A stretch of 43,542 nucleotides of DNA, taken from Flavobacteriales bacterium (GTDB lineage: Bacteria; Bacteroidota; Bacteroidia; Flavobacteriales; Flavobacteriaceae). The notes below the pieces were generated by a model. It did no database searches. It worked only from the letters and a program-made list of their open reading frames with translations, and had not been told where the DNA came from. The DNA lies in contig JAMOMQ010000067.1 of the NCBI GenBank assembly GCA_027066995.1, positions 1 to 43,542 of the forward strand. Reading direction: 5' to 3'. How positions within the stretch are numbered: position 1 is the stretch's first letter; every line of letters begins with the position of its first letter. A program made the translations under genes and the position numbers. This document shows positions 35,316-42,561 of the stretch, one piece after another.

Positions 35316-35999
35316 ATGAAAAAAAATTTTTTTATAATATTATTTTTAGCAGGTTTTTTCTTGCAAGCGCAAAATATGACTCTGCATTTAGGCTTAAACC
35401 ATGCCTCGCAATATAGAAAGGTAAGTGATACCAAAATAGATGATTCGGAATTTAATTTAGGTTATCTGGCCGGTGTCAATTTTGATTTTGATTTGAATAA
35501 GCATTGGTTTTTATCCCCCGGATTGTTTTTTGAGACCAAAGGTGTTAAAAGTATAGTTGAAACATCAAATCCATCACAAAATTCAAATAATGCAAGTTTT
35601 CCATTAACCTACCGATTGTTTTATATCAATATACCTGTTTTAATAAAAAAATCTTTTACTATCAATGATAATTTGGAGACCTATTTTGGAGCCGGGCCAT
35701 ATGTCGGGTTTAGAATTGGAGGCTGTGTCAAAACAGATTCTTGCGGTAGTTATGATTCTTGGTTTTTAGATACCTTGTATAAAACTATGGATTTCGGCAT
35801 ACAGGCAGAGACCGGTTTGGTTTACAAACAAAAATTTATTTTCAACCTTTCTTATGAATATGGTATCAGTAATATCGGTAAAGATTTTAATGTAACATAT
35901 TTAGATCCTATATATGGTTCTCCTCAAATTTCGAAAATCAAGTATCATATTAAAAACAGAGTATTATCATTAAGTCTGGGTTATAGATTTAAGTTGTAA
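35316..35999 (+). CDS. PorT/OmpX-like small outer-membrane beta-barrel protein
   Basis: The 227-residue protein has a signal peptide (to about residue 18, FFLQAQ) and about eight amphipathic strands. Landmarks are FNLGYLAGVNFDFDLNKHWFLSPGLFFETKG, RLFYINIPVLIKKSFTIN, TYFGAGPYVGFRIGG and a final VLSLSLGYRFKL. The YxNIPVLIK strand followed by a GAGPYxGF hairpin is typical of the Bacteroidota outer-membrane beta-barrel family 2 (porin-family annotation). Two Cys (GGCVKTDSCGS) in one loop may form a disulfide. Function is unknown. It sits alone between the TonB-receptor-like gene and a MITE-like element. Confidence 0.82.
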   Translation: MKKNFFIILFLAGFFLQAQNMTLHLGLNHASQYRKVSDTKIDDSEFNLGYLAGVNFDFDLNKHWFLSPGLFFETKGVKSIVETSNPSQNSNNASFPLTYRLFYINIPVLIKKSFTINDNLETYFGAGPYVGFRIGGCVKTDSCGSYDSWFLDTLYKTMDFGIQAETGLVYKQKFIFNLSYEYGISNIGKDFNVTYLDPIYGSPQISKIKYHIKNRVLSLSLGYRFKL

Positions 36000-36016
36000 A
36001 AAATTTAAGTTAATAA

Positions 36017-36157
36017 ATTTAAGAGGTCGTCTCAAAAGTATTTTTCATAAACCATTCATATAATAATGAAAATAAAAGTTGTTGATTATCAGGCATGAGA
36101 TTCCTCACTATGTTCGGAATGACAGATAATTTACACTTTTGAGACAGCCTCTTAAAT
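36017..36157. mobile_element. 141-bp MITE-like element with 23-bp terminal inverted repeats
   Basis: The left arm 36017-36039 (ATTTAAGAGG-TC-GTCTCAAAAGT) and the right arm 36135-36157 are reverse complements except for a TC/CT swap, so 21 of 23 positions match. If the true ends are GAGG and CCTC, both flanks read TTAA, a possible 4-bp target duplication. Inside lies a second inverted repeat: ATTATC (36085-36090) with GATAAT (36125-36130), and ATTCC (36100-36104) with GGAAT (36116-36120). No coding frame. The GAGRCNGTCTCAAAA-type end resembles the ends of known insertion sequences. It lies 4 bases from the tRNA-Thr gene. Confidence 0.7.
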
Positions 36158-36161
36158 AGTA

Positions 36162-36237
36162 TGGAGCCACCCACGGGACTTGAACCCGCGACCTGCTCAT
36201 TACGAGTGAGCTGCTCTACCGGCTGAGCTAAGGTGGC
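36162..36237 (-). tRNA. tRNA-Thr (anticodon CGU)
   Basis: Read on the reverse strand the gene starts GCCACCT at 36237. It has a D-arm AGCTCAGCCGGTAGAGCA, an anticodon arm CTCA-CTCGTAA-TGAG with anticodon CGU in the 7-base loop, and a T-arm CGCGGGTTCAAGTCCCGTG. The acceptor strand GGGTGGC is followed by discriminator T and an encoded CCA at 36164-36162. The acceptor stem has one G-T wobble. It decodes ACG. A promoter lies just upstream at 36248-36278. Confidence 0.97.
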
Positions 36238-36247
36238 ATTGGGGTTG

Positions 36248-36278
36248 CAAAATTACAAAGCTATTTTAAATATGTCAA
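36248..36278 (-). promoter_or_regulatory. Promoter of tRNA-Thr
   Basis: On the reverse strand TTG (36278-36276), a 20-base spacer and TAatTTTG (36255-36248) form a consensus promoter ending 11 bases before the mature 5' end at 36237. It overlaps the last codon of the VTT-domain gene. Confidence 0.65.
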
Positions 36279-36928
36279 GTATTTTCTTTGGTATGACGCA
36301 ATTTAAAAAACCATAGTAAATACAAAATAACATAAACGATACCGATACCAATAAAGGCCGGATAAGGATTGTCCGCACTACTGATAGACCCCAGATAAGT
36401 TAAAACTATGGCATAAGGTAATGTGCCTAGTAAATAATAGCCCAAGAATTTTAAAAAGTTAAATTTCATCATTCCCGAGAGACAGCAAGTGGCTTCGGGC
36501 AACATAGGTAAGGCACGGGCAATAATAAGCATGCCAAAACCCAAGCGGTGAAAAATGCTATTGACTTCGTCTATTTGTTTTTTATCTTTGATTAAAACAC
36601 TCAGCATTTTATTGCCCGACCAACGGCATAAAATATAGGCAATGGTACCGGATATTAACATACCGGTAGTGCTGGCTAACAATCCCAACTCAAAACCTAA
36701 GATATTACCGGCATAAGTAACTATCAGAATGGTGGGAACCGACAAAAAAACATCAGAAGCTAAGAGCACCGTTACAATCAGAGCTATTTTAAACTTATCG
36801 GCATGCTGAATTTGTTCCAAATATTCTTTTATATCTGCAACACTCAGTAAACCGGTAAGGTTGACCAATGTAAATATAAGTGCAAATACACCAATAATGA
36901 TAAGATAAAGCTTAATTAACGATTTCAT
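36275..36928 (-). CDS. TVP38/TMEM64 family (VTT/DedA-like) membrane protein
   Basis: The 217-residue polytopic protein has the VTT-domain pattern. After two N-terminal helices comes the re-entrant loop region VLLASDVFLSVPTILIVTYAGNILGFELGLLASTTGMLISGTIAYILCRWSG. A second half has FHRLGFGMLIIARALPMLPEATCCLSGMMKFNFLKFLGYYLLGTLPY, where the Arg-x-x-Pro motif is conserved. Relatives include DedA proteins, implicated in recycling undecaprenyl phosphate and phosphatidylethanolamine across the membrane, and eukaryotic VMP1/TMEM41B scramblases. The ATG overlaps the pssA stop by 4 bases (ATGA), implying coupled translation. A role in moving phospholipids made by PssA is an inference. Confidence 0.88.
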   Translation of the reverse strand: MKSLIKLYLIIIGVFALIFTLVNLTGLLSVADIKEYLEQIQHADKFKIALIVTVLLASDVFLSVPTILIVTYAGNILGFELGLLASTTGMLISGTIAYILCRWSGNKMLSVLIKDKKQIDEVNSIFHRLGFGMLIIARALPMLPEATCCLSGMMKFNFLKFLGYYLLGTLPYAIVLTYLGSISSADNPYPAFIGIGIVYVILYLLWFFKLRHTKENT

Positions 36929-37653
36929 TTGCCTTTTGGTGTTACAAGAGATAATAAAATGTAAAGAATAATAATGAGTGGAATGCTTAAAAATTTAAAG
37001 AATACGATTAATACAATACTTGCCAATATCAAAACATATTTAGGCCAATTATTTTGCCAGGAAAAATCTTTAAATTTTAGACTGAATAAAGGCAATTCCG
37101 CATTGAGCAAATATGCCGATATTAAAGTTATAACAGTTAATACAAAGGGATTTAATAGACTATTTTTTAAAAATGAAAATTGCGAATCGTAAATAATTAG
37201 TGGCAATGCAACCATAAACAAAGCATTAGCCGGTGTTGGTAATCCTATGAAACTACTGGTTTGTCGTTCGTCTATATTAAATTTAGCCAAACGGTAGGCA
37301 GAGGCCAAGGTAACAATTAAACCCGATAGCGCCCATAAATGAAGCCGGTCAAATTGAAAATCTTTTAAAAAATGGATGTGCAGACTGTCGGCCAATAAAA
37401 AAACCAAAACAAAACCCGGAACCACACCACTGGTAACCATATCGGCTAAAGAGTCTAATTGTAGTCCCAAACTACTGGAAACTTTAAAACTACGTGCTGC
37501 CAACCCGTCAAAAAAATCGAAAAATATGCCTAATGCTACAAAGAATGCAACGAAATGCCACTGTTGTTTAAAAACAAAAATCAAAGCCAATAGCCCTGAC
37601 GATAAATTGAAGAGGGTTAAAATATTTGGAATATATTTGGTTACTTGTGTCAT
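36925..37653 (-). CDS. pssA: CDP-diacylglycerol-serine O-phosphatidyltransferase
   Basis: PssA makes phosphatidylserine, the precursor of phosphatidylethanolamine. The 242-residue membrane protein carries the CDP-alcohol phosphotransferase motif: DFFDGLAARSFKVSSSLGLQLDSLAD at about 47-72, containing the DG-x2-AR-x8-G-x3-D-x3-D residues. The start MTQVTKYIPNILTLFNLSSGLLAL and the following SGVVPGF are typical of Bacteroidota PssA rather than PgsA. About seven membrane helices are expected. Its stop overlaps the start of the VTT-domain gene. The promoter is probably at 37704-37711, overlapping the divergent promoter of the RDD gene. Confidence 0.93.
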   Translation of the reverse strand: MTQVTKYIPNILTLFNLSSGLLALIFVFKQQWHFVAFFVALGIFFDFFDGLAARSFKVSSSLGLQLDSLADMVTSGVVPGFVLVFLLADSLHIHFLKDFQFDRLHLWALSGLIVTLASAYRLAKFNIDERQTSSFIGLPTPANALFMVALPLIIYDSQFSFLKNSLLNPFVLTVITLISAYLLNAELPLFSLKFKDFSWQNNWPKYVLILASIVLIVFFKFLSIPLIIILYILLSLVTPKGK

Positions 37654-37700
37654 GTTAAAATCAAACTATTTTTTTGATGATATAAAAATCGAATATATTA

Positions 37701-37729
37701 TTGCAAATGTAAGTATTTTATTAAATTTG
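37701..37729 (+). promoter_or_regulatory. Promoter of the RDD gene
   Basis: TTG (37701-37703), an 18-base spacer and TAaaTTTG (37722-37729) form a consensus promoter 23 bases before the ATG at 37753. Confidence 0.65.
37704..37711 (-). promoter_or_regulatory. -7 promoter element of pssA
   Basis: Reverse strand TAcaTTTG, exact consensus, about 50 bases upstream of the pssA start. It lies within the spacer of the forward RDD promoter, so the two polymerases would compete. No -33 TTG seen. Confidence 0.5.
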
Positions 37730-37752
37730 TTATCCTATTTATACAGATAATT

Positions 37753-38472
37753 ATGAGTGATTTTCAAATAAGAACGGCACAGAATGTTTTAATATCTCAA
37801 AATTTGGCCGGTGTTGGTCAGCGTTTTGTGGCGGTTATTTTAGATTTATTGTTTTTAAGTTTGTTTTATTATTTTGTCATTTATTTGATAAATTATGCCA
37901 AGTTTGACAAGCTTTTATCCGGTTGGAGTTTTGTGGCGGTTTTGACTTTGCCATATTTTCTTTATTATCCGTTATTACAATATTGGAATAATGGCCAGAC
38001 GGTTGGTAAGCAATTGATGAAAATTCGCATTGTAAAAAGTGATAACAGTCATCCCAAACTAGGCGATTTTTTAATTCGTTGGGTATTAAGACTTTTTGAA
38101 ATTAATGTTATTCCCGGATTAGGATTGATTGTGATGTTGTTTTCGGACAAAAACCAAAGATTAGGTGACATGGTAGCAGGCACCGTAGTAGTTACCGAAC
38201 AAAAAAAACAGCAATTGAATCATAGTATTTTTGAAGAATTGGAACAGACTTATCAGCCTGTTTTTGAGTCGGCTGCCAATTTAAAAGAGTCTGATGTGCA
38301 ATTGATTAAATCGGTACTGGTAGAAGCCAAAAAAAGAGGCAAGAAAGATATATTGCGAAAACTCAGTGGTAAAGTAGAGATTCTATTACAAATACAAAGA
38401 CCTAAAAATATGCCTTATGACCAATTTGTTAAAACCGTTTTAAGAGACTATAACTATTTTGCCGGAAAGTAA
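37753..38472 (+). CDS. RDD family membrane protein
   Basis: The 239-residue protein has an RDD domain in its first 145 residues: GVGQRFVAVILDLLFLSLFYY (the R and D that name the family), a helix ending YYPLLQYWNNGQTVGKQLMKIRIV, and SDKNQRLGDMVAGTVVV. The remaining 90 residues are soluble and charged (NLKESDVQLIKSVLVEAKKRGKKDILRKLSGKVE) and should lie in the cytosol. RDD proteins are linked to ion or compatible-solute transport in a few bacteria, but the function is generally unknown. It is divergent from pssA and 12 bases ahead of the Nudix gene, so probably cotranscribed with the latter. Confidence 0.9.
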   Translation: MSDFQIRTAQNVLISQNLAGVGQRFVAVILDLLFLSLFYYFVIYLINYAKFDKLLSGWSFVAVLTLPYFLYYPLLQYWNNGQTVGKQLMKIRIVKSDNSHPKLGDFLIRWVLRLFEINVIPGLGLIVMLFSDKNQRLGDMVAGTVVVTEQKKQQLNHSIFEELEQTYQPVFESAANLKESDVQLIKSVLVEAKKRGKKDILRKLSGKVEILLQIQRPKNMPYDQFVKTVLRDYNYFAGK

Positions 38473-38484
38473 TCTAATGTATTA

Positions 38485-39117
38485 ATGATGGATTTTAATT
38501 TTGTTGTATCACAACTCAAAGAGTTAAAAAACAAGCCTCTGGCTGGAGCATCGGCGCATAATAGAGTTATGGATCTAAACGTGCGCCGGCAAATTTTTGA
38601 AGATGTTAATCATAAACATTCAGCCAAACAAGCTGCTGTGTTGGCTTTGATTTACCCCGATGAACATCAACGGGCCCGTATGGTTTTTATTTTACGCAAA
38701 ACTTATAATGGCGCCCATTCGGGACAAATAGCTTTTCCCGGTGGTAAAATGGAAAAAATTGATACCTCATTACAAGAAACCGCTTTGCGCGAAACCCAAG
38801 AAGAAATTGGTATTGAACCGGACATCATTCAAATACAAAGAGCCTTATCACCCATTTTTATTCCTATTAGTAACTACAAGGTGCAGCCTTTTTTAGGGCT
38901 GGCTCATCAAACTTTAACATTTAAGCCGGATCCGGTAGAAGTGGACCGTATATTTGAAATGCGATTTAAAGATATTTTAAAAAGTAATTTGACACCTTTA
39001 CAACACAGTTATTTTGGAAAAAATTATACCTTACACGCTTTTGATGTCAAAAATATAAAGATATGGGGTGCAACCGCCATGATTTTATCAGAAATTGTTC
39101 ATTTGTTTAATGAATAA
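38485..39117 (+). CDS. Nudix hydrolase, CoA pyrophosphatase (NudL) type
   Basis: The 210-residue protein carries a Nudix box at about 87-112 with the form GG-KMEKIDTSLQ-ETALRETQEEIGIE, including the catalytic REtxEE core. Just upstream, HSGQIAFPGG is the extension typical of the CoA pyrophosphatase (UPF0035, NudL/Nudt7) group, which splits coenzyme A to phosphopantetheine and 3',5'-ADP. The segment ALSPIFIPISNYKVQPFLGL also fits. Two ATGs stand in tandem at 38485 and 38488, and either may be used. It ends 7 bases before the convergent ZIP gene. Confidence 0.9.
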   Translation: MMDFNFVVSQLKELKNKPLAGASAHNRVMDLNVRRQIFEDVNHKHSAKQAAVLALIYPDEHQRARMVFILRKTYNGAHSGQIAFPGGKMEKIDTSLQETALRETQEEIGIEPDIIQIQRALSPIFIPISNYKVQPFLGLAHQTLTFKPDPVEVDRIFEMRFKDILKSNLTPLQHSYFGKNYTLHAFDVKNIKIWGATAMILSEIVHLFNE

Positions 39118-39124
39118 TCCCGAA

Positions 39125-39883
39125 TCATAAAATATATTGTAAATACAGCATACCGATAATCGCCAATACTATGACAACAGCAGATTTTTCTTTTTCGATA
39201 TTCTCTTGTGATTCGGGGACAATATCAGCAAAAACCACCCAAAGCATAGCGCCCGCCGCAAAGCCTAAACCTATAGGTAAGTATTGTTTAAAATATGTAA
39301 TAAACATATAAGCCGGCACCGCAAAAAGCGGTTGTGGTAATGAGGTAAAAATACTCCAAAGAGCGGCTTTCCACCATGAGACACCCTTGGCAACCAAGCC
39401 CGCACTAATGGCTAAGCCTTCGGGTATATTATGTATGGCAATAGCTATTGTCATCATCAATCCAAATTTAAAAGTACCACCAAATGAGGTGCCTAAACCA
39501 ATACCTTCGGCGGCAGAGTGAGCTGTCATAACAACAATAATTAAGATGGCATTTTTATAATTTTTAAAAAAACTTTCTTTGTTTACCAAAAACATAGGAC
39601 TGTCTCTATTGGATTTTTCAAATTTATCTAAAACCCATTCAACTGCACCAATAAAAATTAAACCTAATAAAAGACCAATAATAACTTTAGGATAACTAAA
39701 TTCGACACCTTCGATAACAAGGCCTATACTGGCACCGGTCATCAAACCGGCAGCAATAGCGTTAGAATATCCCATAACAGAAGGTGTTATTTTTTTGATA
39801 AACATAAATGGTATGGCTCCCAGTCCGGTAGCAACAGCCGTGATTAAAGCATAAAGGAAGACATTCCAAGTTTCGTGTGTCAT
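39125..39883 (-). CDS. ZIP family divalent metal transporter
   Basis: The 252-residue protein has about eight membrane helices. It carries the two signature metal-binding helices of ZIP importers: MTAHSAAEGIGLGTSF (helix 4) and AIHNIPEGLAISAGL (helix 5), in which the His and Glu form the binuclear metal site. The likely substrate is zinc, possibly with iron or manganese. A charged cytosolic loop (about 87-108, DKFEKSNRDSPMFLVNKESF) precedes helix 4, but it has no His-rich run. It starts 11 bases after the GH114-like lipoprotein gene and is likely cotranscribed with it. Confidence 0.93.
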   Translation of the reverse strand: MTHETWNVFLYALITAVATGLGAIPFMFIKKITPSVMGYSNAIAAGLMTGASIGLVIEGVEFSYPKVIIGLLLGLIFIGAVEWVLDKFEKSNRDSPMFLVNKESFFKNYKNAILIIVVMTAHSAAEGIGLGTSFGGTFKFGLMMTIAIAIHNIPEGLAISAGLVAKGVSWWKAALWSIFTSLPQPLFAVPAYMFITYFKQYLPIGLGFAAGAMLWVVFADIVPESQENIEKEKSAVVIVLAIIGMLYLQYIL

Positions 39884-39894
39884 TATTTGGTTAT

Positions 39895-40878
39895 TTAATT
39901 ATTTTTTTCTTCAAAATATTCATAAGCATCAATGATATCGAGATAGGCACCGTCAAAGCCGGCGTCTATTATTTTTTTAAGATAAGATTGATTATTTCCG
40001 TAAATAATATTTTGCCAATCGGGTTCCCAATAGCGTACTTTATAATTGCCGGGCCATTCGGGATTTTCTTCATCGAGCCAAATAGGTCGATCGGTATTCC
40101 ATTGATTTTGCCAATAATACCGGTAACTTTCGGCTTCACCAATAGAAAGATAGGAGATAACCAAGCGACTTCCTCCGTTGGCCTTGATTTTTAGACGGTT
40201 GATGTCGTTAGGGGTAAAAGCGATATTATTTTGGTAAAATAAATCCAAAATTAAAATATCATAATTGGTATTTTCCAAACTTTGTAAAAGTAATTCTTTA
40301 TTAGGAAATCGGTTATAATTAATCAGATATAAGAAATTTTTTGCATCGGATAAATGGTTGATATTTTCGTTGTTTTCATTTGAAATATTAACGGGAGGAA
40401 TAATATTGAGTTCGCGACGGGTAGCAACAAAGCCTAAATAATGATTGGTTTGCACGCTATCTTTGGCTCGTTGTATATGTTCCGGAGAATAACAATAATC
40501 CGTAACAAGTATTTGTTTGCCTTGGGCTTTAGCTTTATCAAGATATTGTTTTAATTCCATTGTGATGTTTACAGGAGTAGGCTCGTTGTCAAATTCATAA
40601 CCGAAAAACAGACCTTCTTGTGCTTGACCGTCAATAGCACGGATATATTGGGAATGCACAGCGCCGTTGGGTTGGGCATTTTCAGTAATCAGGGCGGCAC
40701 CATTTTGTGTTACTATTTCAAAACCGGAATTAATACTTTTGGCATAATCACTGATACTAATGACAAATTGTCGCATCTCTTCCTTAAAATCAATATTGTC
40801 ATACGTATATGACCGGTCGGTCTTTTTGCATGAAGATGTGATAATTAAGATGATTAAAAATCGAAAAAAATTTGGCAT
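39895..40878 (-). CDS. GH114-like (TM1410/MJ1477 family) lipoprotein
   Basis: The 327-residue protein has a lipoprotein signal (lipobox-like TSSC, Cys17) and a TIM-barrel-like domain of the TM1410/MJ1477 family, related to GH114 endo-alpha-1,4-polygalactosaminidases. Family landmarks are NYDILILDLFY near 207, ISYLSIGEAESYRYYW near 245, WPGNYKVRYWEPDWQNIIYG near 280 and DAGFDGAYLDIIDAYEYF near the C-terminus. The Asp and Glu residues in these blocks are the expected catalytic acids. GH114 enzymes cut galactosamine-rich exopolysaccharide. The substrate here is not known. It is the first gene of a two-gene unit with the ZIP transporter. The last 10 residues (YFEEKNN) are shorter than in many relatives, so the barrel may end abruptly. 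Confidence 0.88.
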   Translation of the reverse strand: MPNFFRFLIILIITSSCKKTDRSYTYDNIDFKEEMRQFVISISDYAKSINSGFEIVTQNGAALITENAQPNGAVHSQYIRAIDGQAQEGLFFGYEFDNEPTPVNITMELKQYLDKAKAQGKQILVTDYCYSPEHIQRAKDSVQTNHYLGFVATRRELNIIPPVNISNENNENINHLSDAKNFLYLINYNRFPNKELLLQSLENTNYDILILDLFYQNNIAFTPNDINRLKIKANGGSRLVISYLSIGEAESYRYYWQNQWNTDRPIWLDEENPEWPGNYKVRYWEPDWQNIIYGNNQSYLKKIIDAGFDGAYLDIIDAYEYFEEKNN

Positions 40879-40906
40879 ATAAAGAAATTTGTTCGTTTGT
40901 TATCAA

Positions 40907-40914
40907 CAAAGATA
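40907..40914 (-). promoter_or_regulatory. -7 promoter element for the GH114-like/ZIP unit
   Basis: Reverse strand TAtcTTTG, exact consensus, 28 bases upstream of the start at 40878. A TTG on the reverse strand at 40931-40929 gives a short 14-base spacer. Confidence 0.5.
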
Positions 40915-41091
40915 CGGAAAAACCTTTACAAGTAATAGTTGAGACAAAATGAATTAAACTAATATTTTACTATTTTACAAAATAATTAAAATTGGTTATG
41001 ATAGTTTATATAACGCAGGTTGTTTTTGTTGAACCTTTTGCCTTTTTCGCGTAGAATTTTGTAATTTCTTTAATCAATTCAAAATAATACT

Positions 41092-41124
41092 AAAAAAATC
41101 CTCACTCTTATATCAAGAATGAGG
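41092..41124 (-). terminator. Rho-independent terminator after the orphan lipoprotein gene
   Basis: On the reverse strand a 10-bp stem (41124-41115 with 41109-41100, one C-A mismatch) with a 5-base loop is followed by a T7 run (41098-41092). It begins 26 bases after the stop at 41151. Confidence 0.85.
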
Positions 41125-41150
41125 GAAATATCTATGATATTAATATGTGA

Positions 41151-42002
41151 TTATTGAAGAATTAATTTAAAATGCCCATTATCAATATGATAGGTTTGAT
41201 TATTATTCGGATTGGTAGCCGTAAAATTAAAATCTCCTTCAATTAAGCCATTATTAAATCCTGATGATGGTGTGTAATTTGTGATTGAAAGAGTACCGGT
41301 AGAATTGCACTCAATCATTTCATCGTTTACCGGATCATATATATTTAATTGCATACGAAGGTTAGAATTGGCTGTAAATGCACAGTTGTTACAAGTGGAA
41401 ATAGTATTTTCGTCATAATAAAAATTAATAATATATTCATCGTCGTTAAAGAAACTGACTTCTACATTTGATCCGCTCGAAGAACTATCCATATTGGTAC
41501 TATACCAATCTTGGTTGTCAAATTTACAATGCAGACTTGATAATTCTGTTTCGGGTGTTTCAGCATATTTTAGGTTAAATTCACCGGAGACTTGATGAGT
41601 GGGCGAATTGATATCGTAATTATCCTCATATAAAAGCCCGTCAAAACTGGCTTTAACTGTATGGTTGTCAGTGTCTACATCGATTAAATTAAAGTTAAAA
41701 CTATGAGAACTGTAATAGATATATGATTGTGAAAGTGGAAAACTAAAATTTGAGGTAGAATATGAATTGGCGGATGAAAGGTGGCCGTATTTGTTAAATT
41801 CGATAGCAAAACCTTGCTCATTTCCTACCCCGCGAATTACAAAACGATCACCATTCTTTACAGCTTCCCAATTTGTAATTTCAACATTGTTGTTATCATA
41901 TTGATATTCAAAATATTCTTCTATATCGGAAGAATCATCGTTGCTACAACCTATTGTGGTTATCATTAGAAGTAATAATAGAAATAATGGTGCTTTTTTC
42001 AT
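41151..42002 (-). CDS. Orphan lipoprotein of unknown function
   Basis: I do not recognise this 283-residue protein. It has a clear lipoprotein signal (lipobox TIGC, Cys19) followed by SNDDSSD, an acidic tether like the lipoprotein surface-export signals of Flavobacteriia, so it may be exposed outside the cell. The rest is predicted beta-rich and Asn/Ser/Asp-rich. It can be read as two similar halves: residues 35-150 end in a VSGEFNLKYAETPE strand, and 155-283 end in LIEGDFNFTATNP and GHFKLIL. The second half holds a CNNC pair (STCNNCAF, near 205), which may be a disulfide or metal site. Its composition is more AT-rich than its neighbours. Promoter and terminator are both visible, so it is transcribed alone. 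Confidence 0.8.
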   Translation of the reverse strand: MKKAPLFLLLLLMITTIGCSNDDSSDIEEYFEYQYDNNNVEITNWEAVKNGDRFVIRGVGNEQGFAIEFNKYGHLSSANSYSTSNFSFPLSQSYIYYSSHSFNFNLIDVDTDNHTVKASFDGLLYEDNYDINSPTHQVSGEFNLKYAETPETELSSLHCKFDNQDWYSTNMDSSSSGSNVEVSFFNDDEYIINFYYDENTISTCNNCAFTANSNLRMQLNIYDPVNDEMIECNSTGTLSITNYTPSSGFNNGLIEGDFNFTATNPNNNQTYHIDNGHFKLILQ

Positions 42003-42058
42003 AAAAATTGTTTTAATCTGTAGTTTGGTTATGTTTTTATTTTAATAATATTGATATA

Positions 42059-42087
42059 CAAATATATTTATTTTTTTCTAAATTCAA
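42059..42087 (-). promoter_or_regulatory. Promoter of the orphan lipoprotein gene
   Basis: On the reverse strand TTG (42087-42085), an 18-base spacer and TAtaTTTG (42066-42059) form a consensus promoter. Its -33 box lies inside the last codons of the upstream membrane-protein gene. Confidence 0.6.
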
Positions 42088-42502
42088 TCATCAGCAAACC
42101 TGCTATGGATAAAATACCGGCAAAAACTATTAGCATATAAGTATTGTAATCAAATGAACTTGTTAGTCCGATTATCAAAACCACCAAAGGTGTGATACTT
42201 ATAAAAATAAATTTAAAATATCGTATATGATTTTTTTTAGCAACCAGTTTTTCGAGTAATTTATAAGTTTGTATTAATATAATAACCGCAATCAATAGAT
42301 ATAAATACAAGATAAATGCCGCTTGCAACCAATGTTGTTTTGAAGAAATACAGTAGAAGTCAAACAAACAAATTTGATTGTCTTTACTGATTAATACAAT
42401 CATTAAAGCAAATAAAAACAGTAAAACGGTATAAAAACTATAAAAATACAATTTGTCTTTTAGTGCTTTTTTTCGATTGTGTTGTTGAAAGAAATCTGCC
42501 AT
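42068..42502 (-). CDS. Small four-helix membrane protein of unknown function
   Basis: The 144-residue protein has no recognised family. Four hydrophobic helices are visible: FYSFYTVLLFLFALMIVLI (about 20-40), QAAFILYLYLLIAVIILIQ (about 60-80), FIFISITPLVVLIIGLTS (about 98-115) and MLIVFAGILSIAGLLMI (about 122-140). A CLFDFYC pair lies in the loop after helix 1, probably periplasmic, and could form a disulfide. The N-terminus (FFQQHNRKKALKDK) is basic and should stay in the cytosol. It stands between rlmF and the orphan lipoprotein with its own promoter. Confidence 0.75.
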   Translation of the reverse strand: MADFFQQHNRKKALKDKLYFYSFYTVLLFLFALMIVLISKDNQICLFDFYCISSKQHWLQAAFILYLYLLIAVIILIQTYKLLEKLVAKKNHIRYFKFIFISITPLVVLIIGLTSSFDYNTYMLIVFAGILSIAGLLMIEFRKK

Positions 42503-42530
42503 TCTATTTAGATTGATTATAAATTATAGG

Positions 42531-42560
42531 CAAAAATACAGTTTTTTTCAATGCAATCAA
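42531..42560 (-). promoter_or_regulatory. Promoter of the small membrane-protein gene
   Basis: On the reverse strand TTG (42560-42558), a 19-base spacer and TAttTTTG (42538-42531) match the consensus, 28 bases upstream of the start at 42502. Confidence 0.6.
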
Positions 42561-42561
42561 T

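Noticed and set aside
32857-35999. A polysaccharide utilisation locus
   Set aside because: The barrel has no SusD partner, and no glycoside hydrolase or regulator adjoins it.
36017-36157. The long inverted repeat as a simple transcription terminator
   Set aside because: The loop would be about 95 bases and no T-run follows either arm. Long repeats with TTAA flanks fit a mobile element better.
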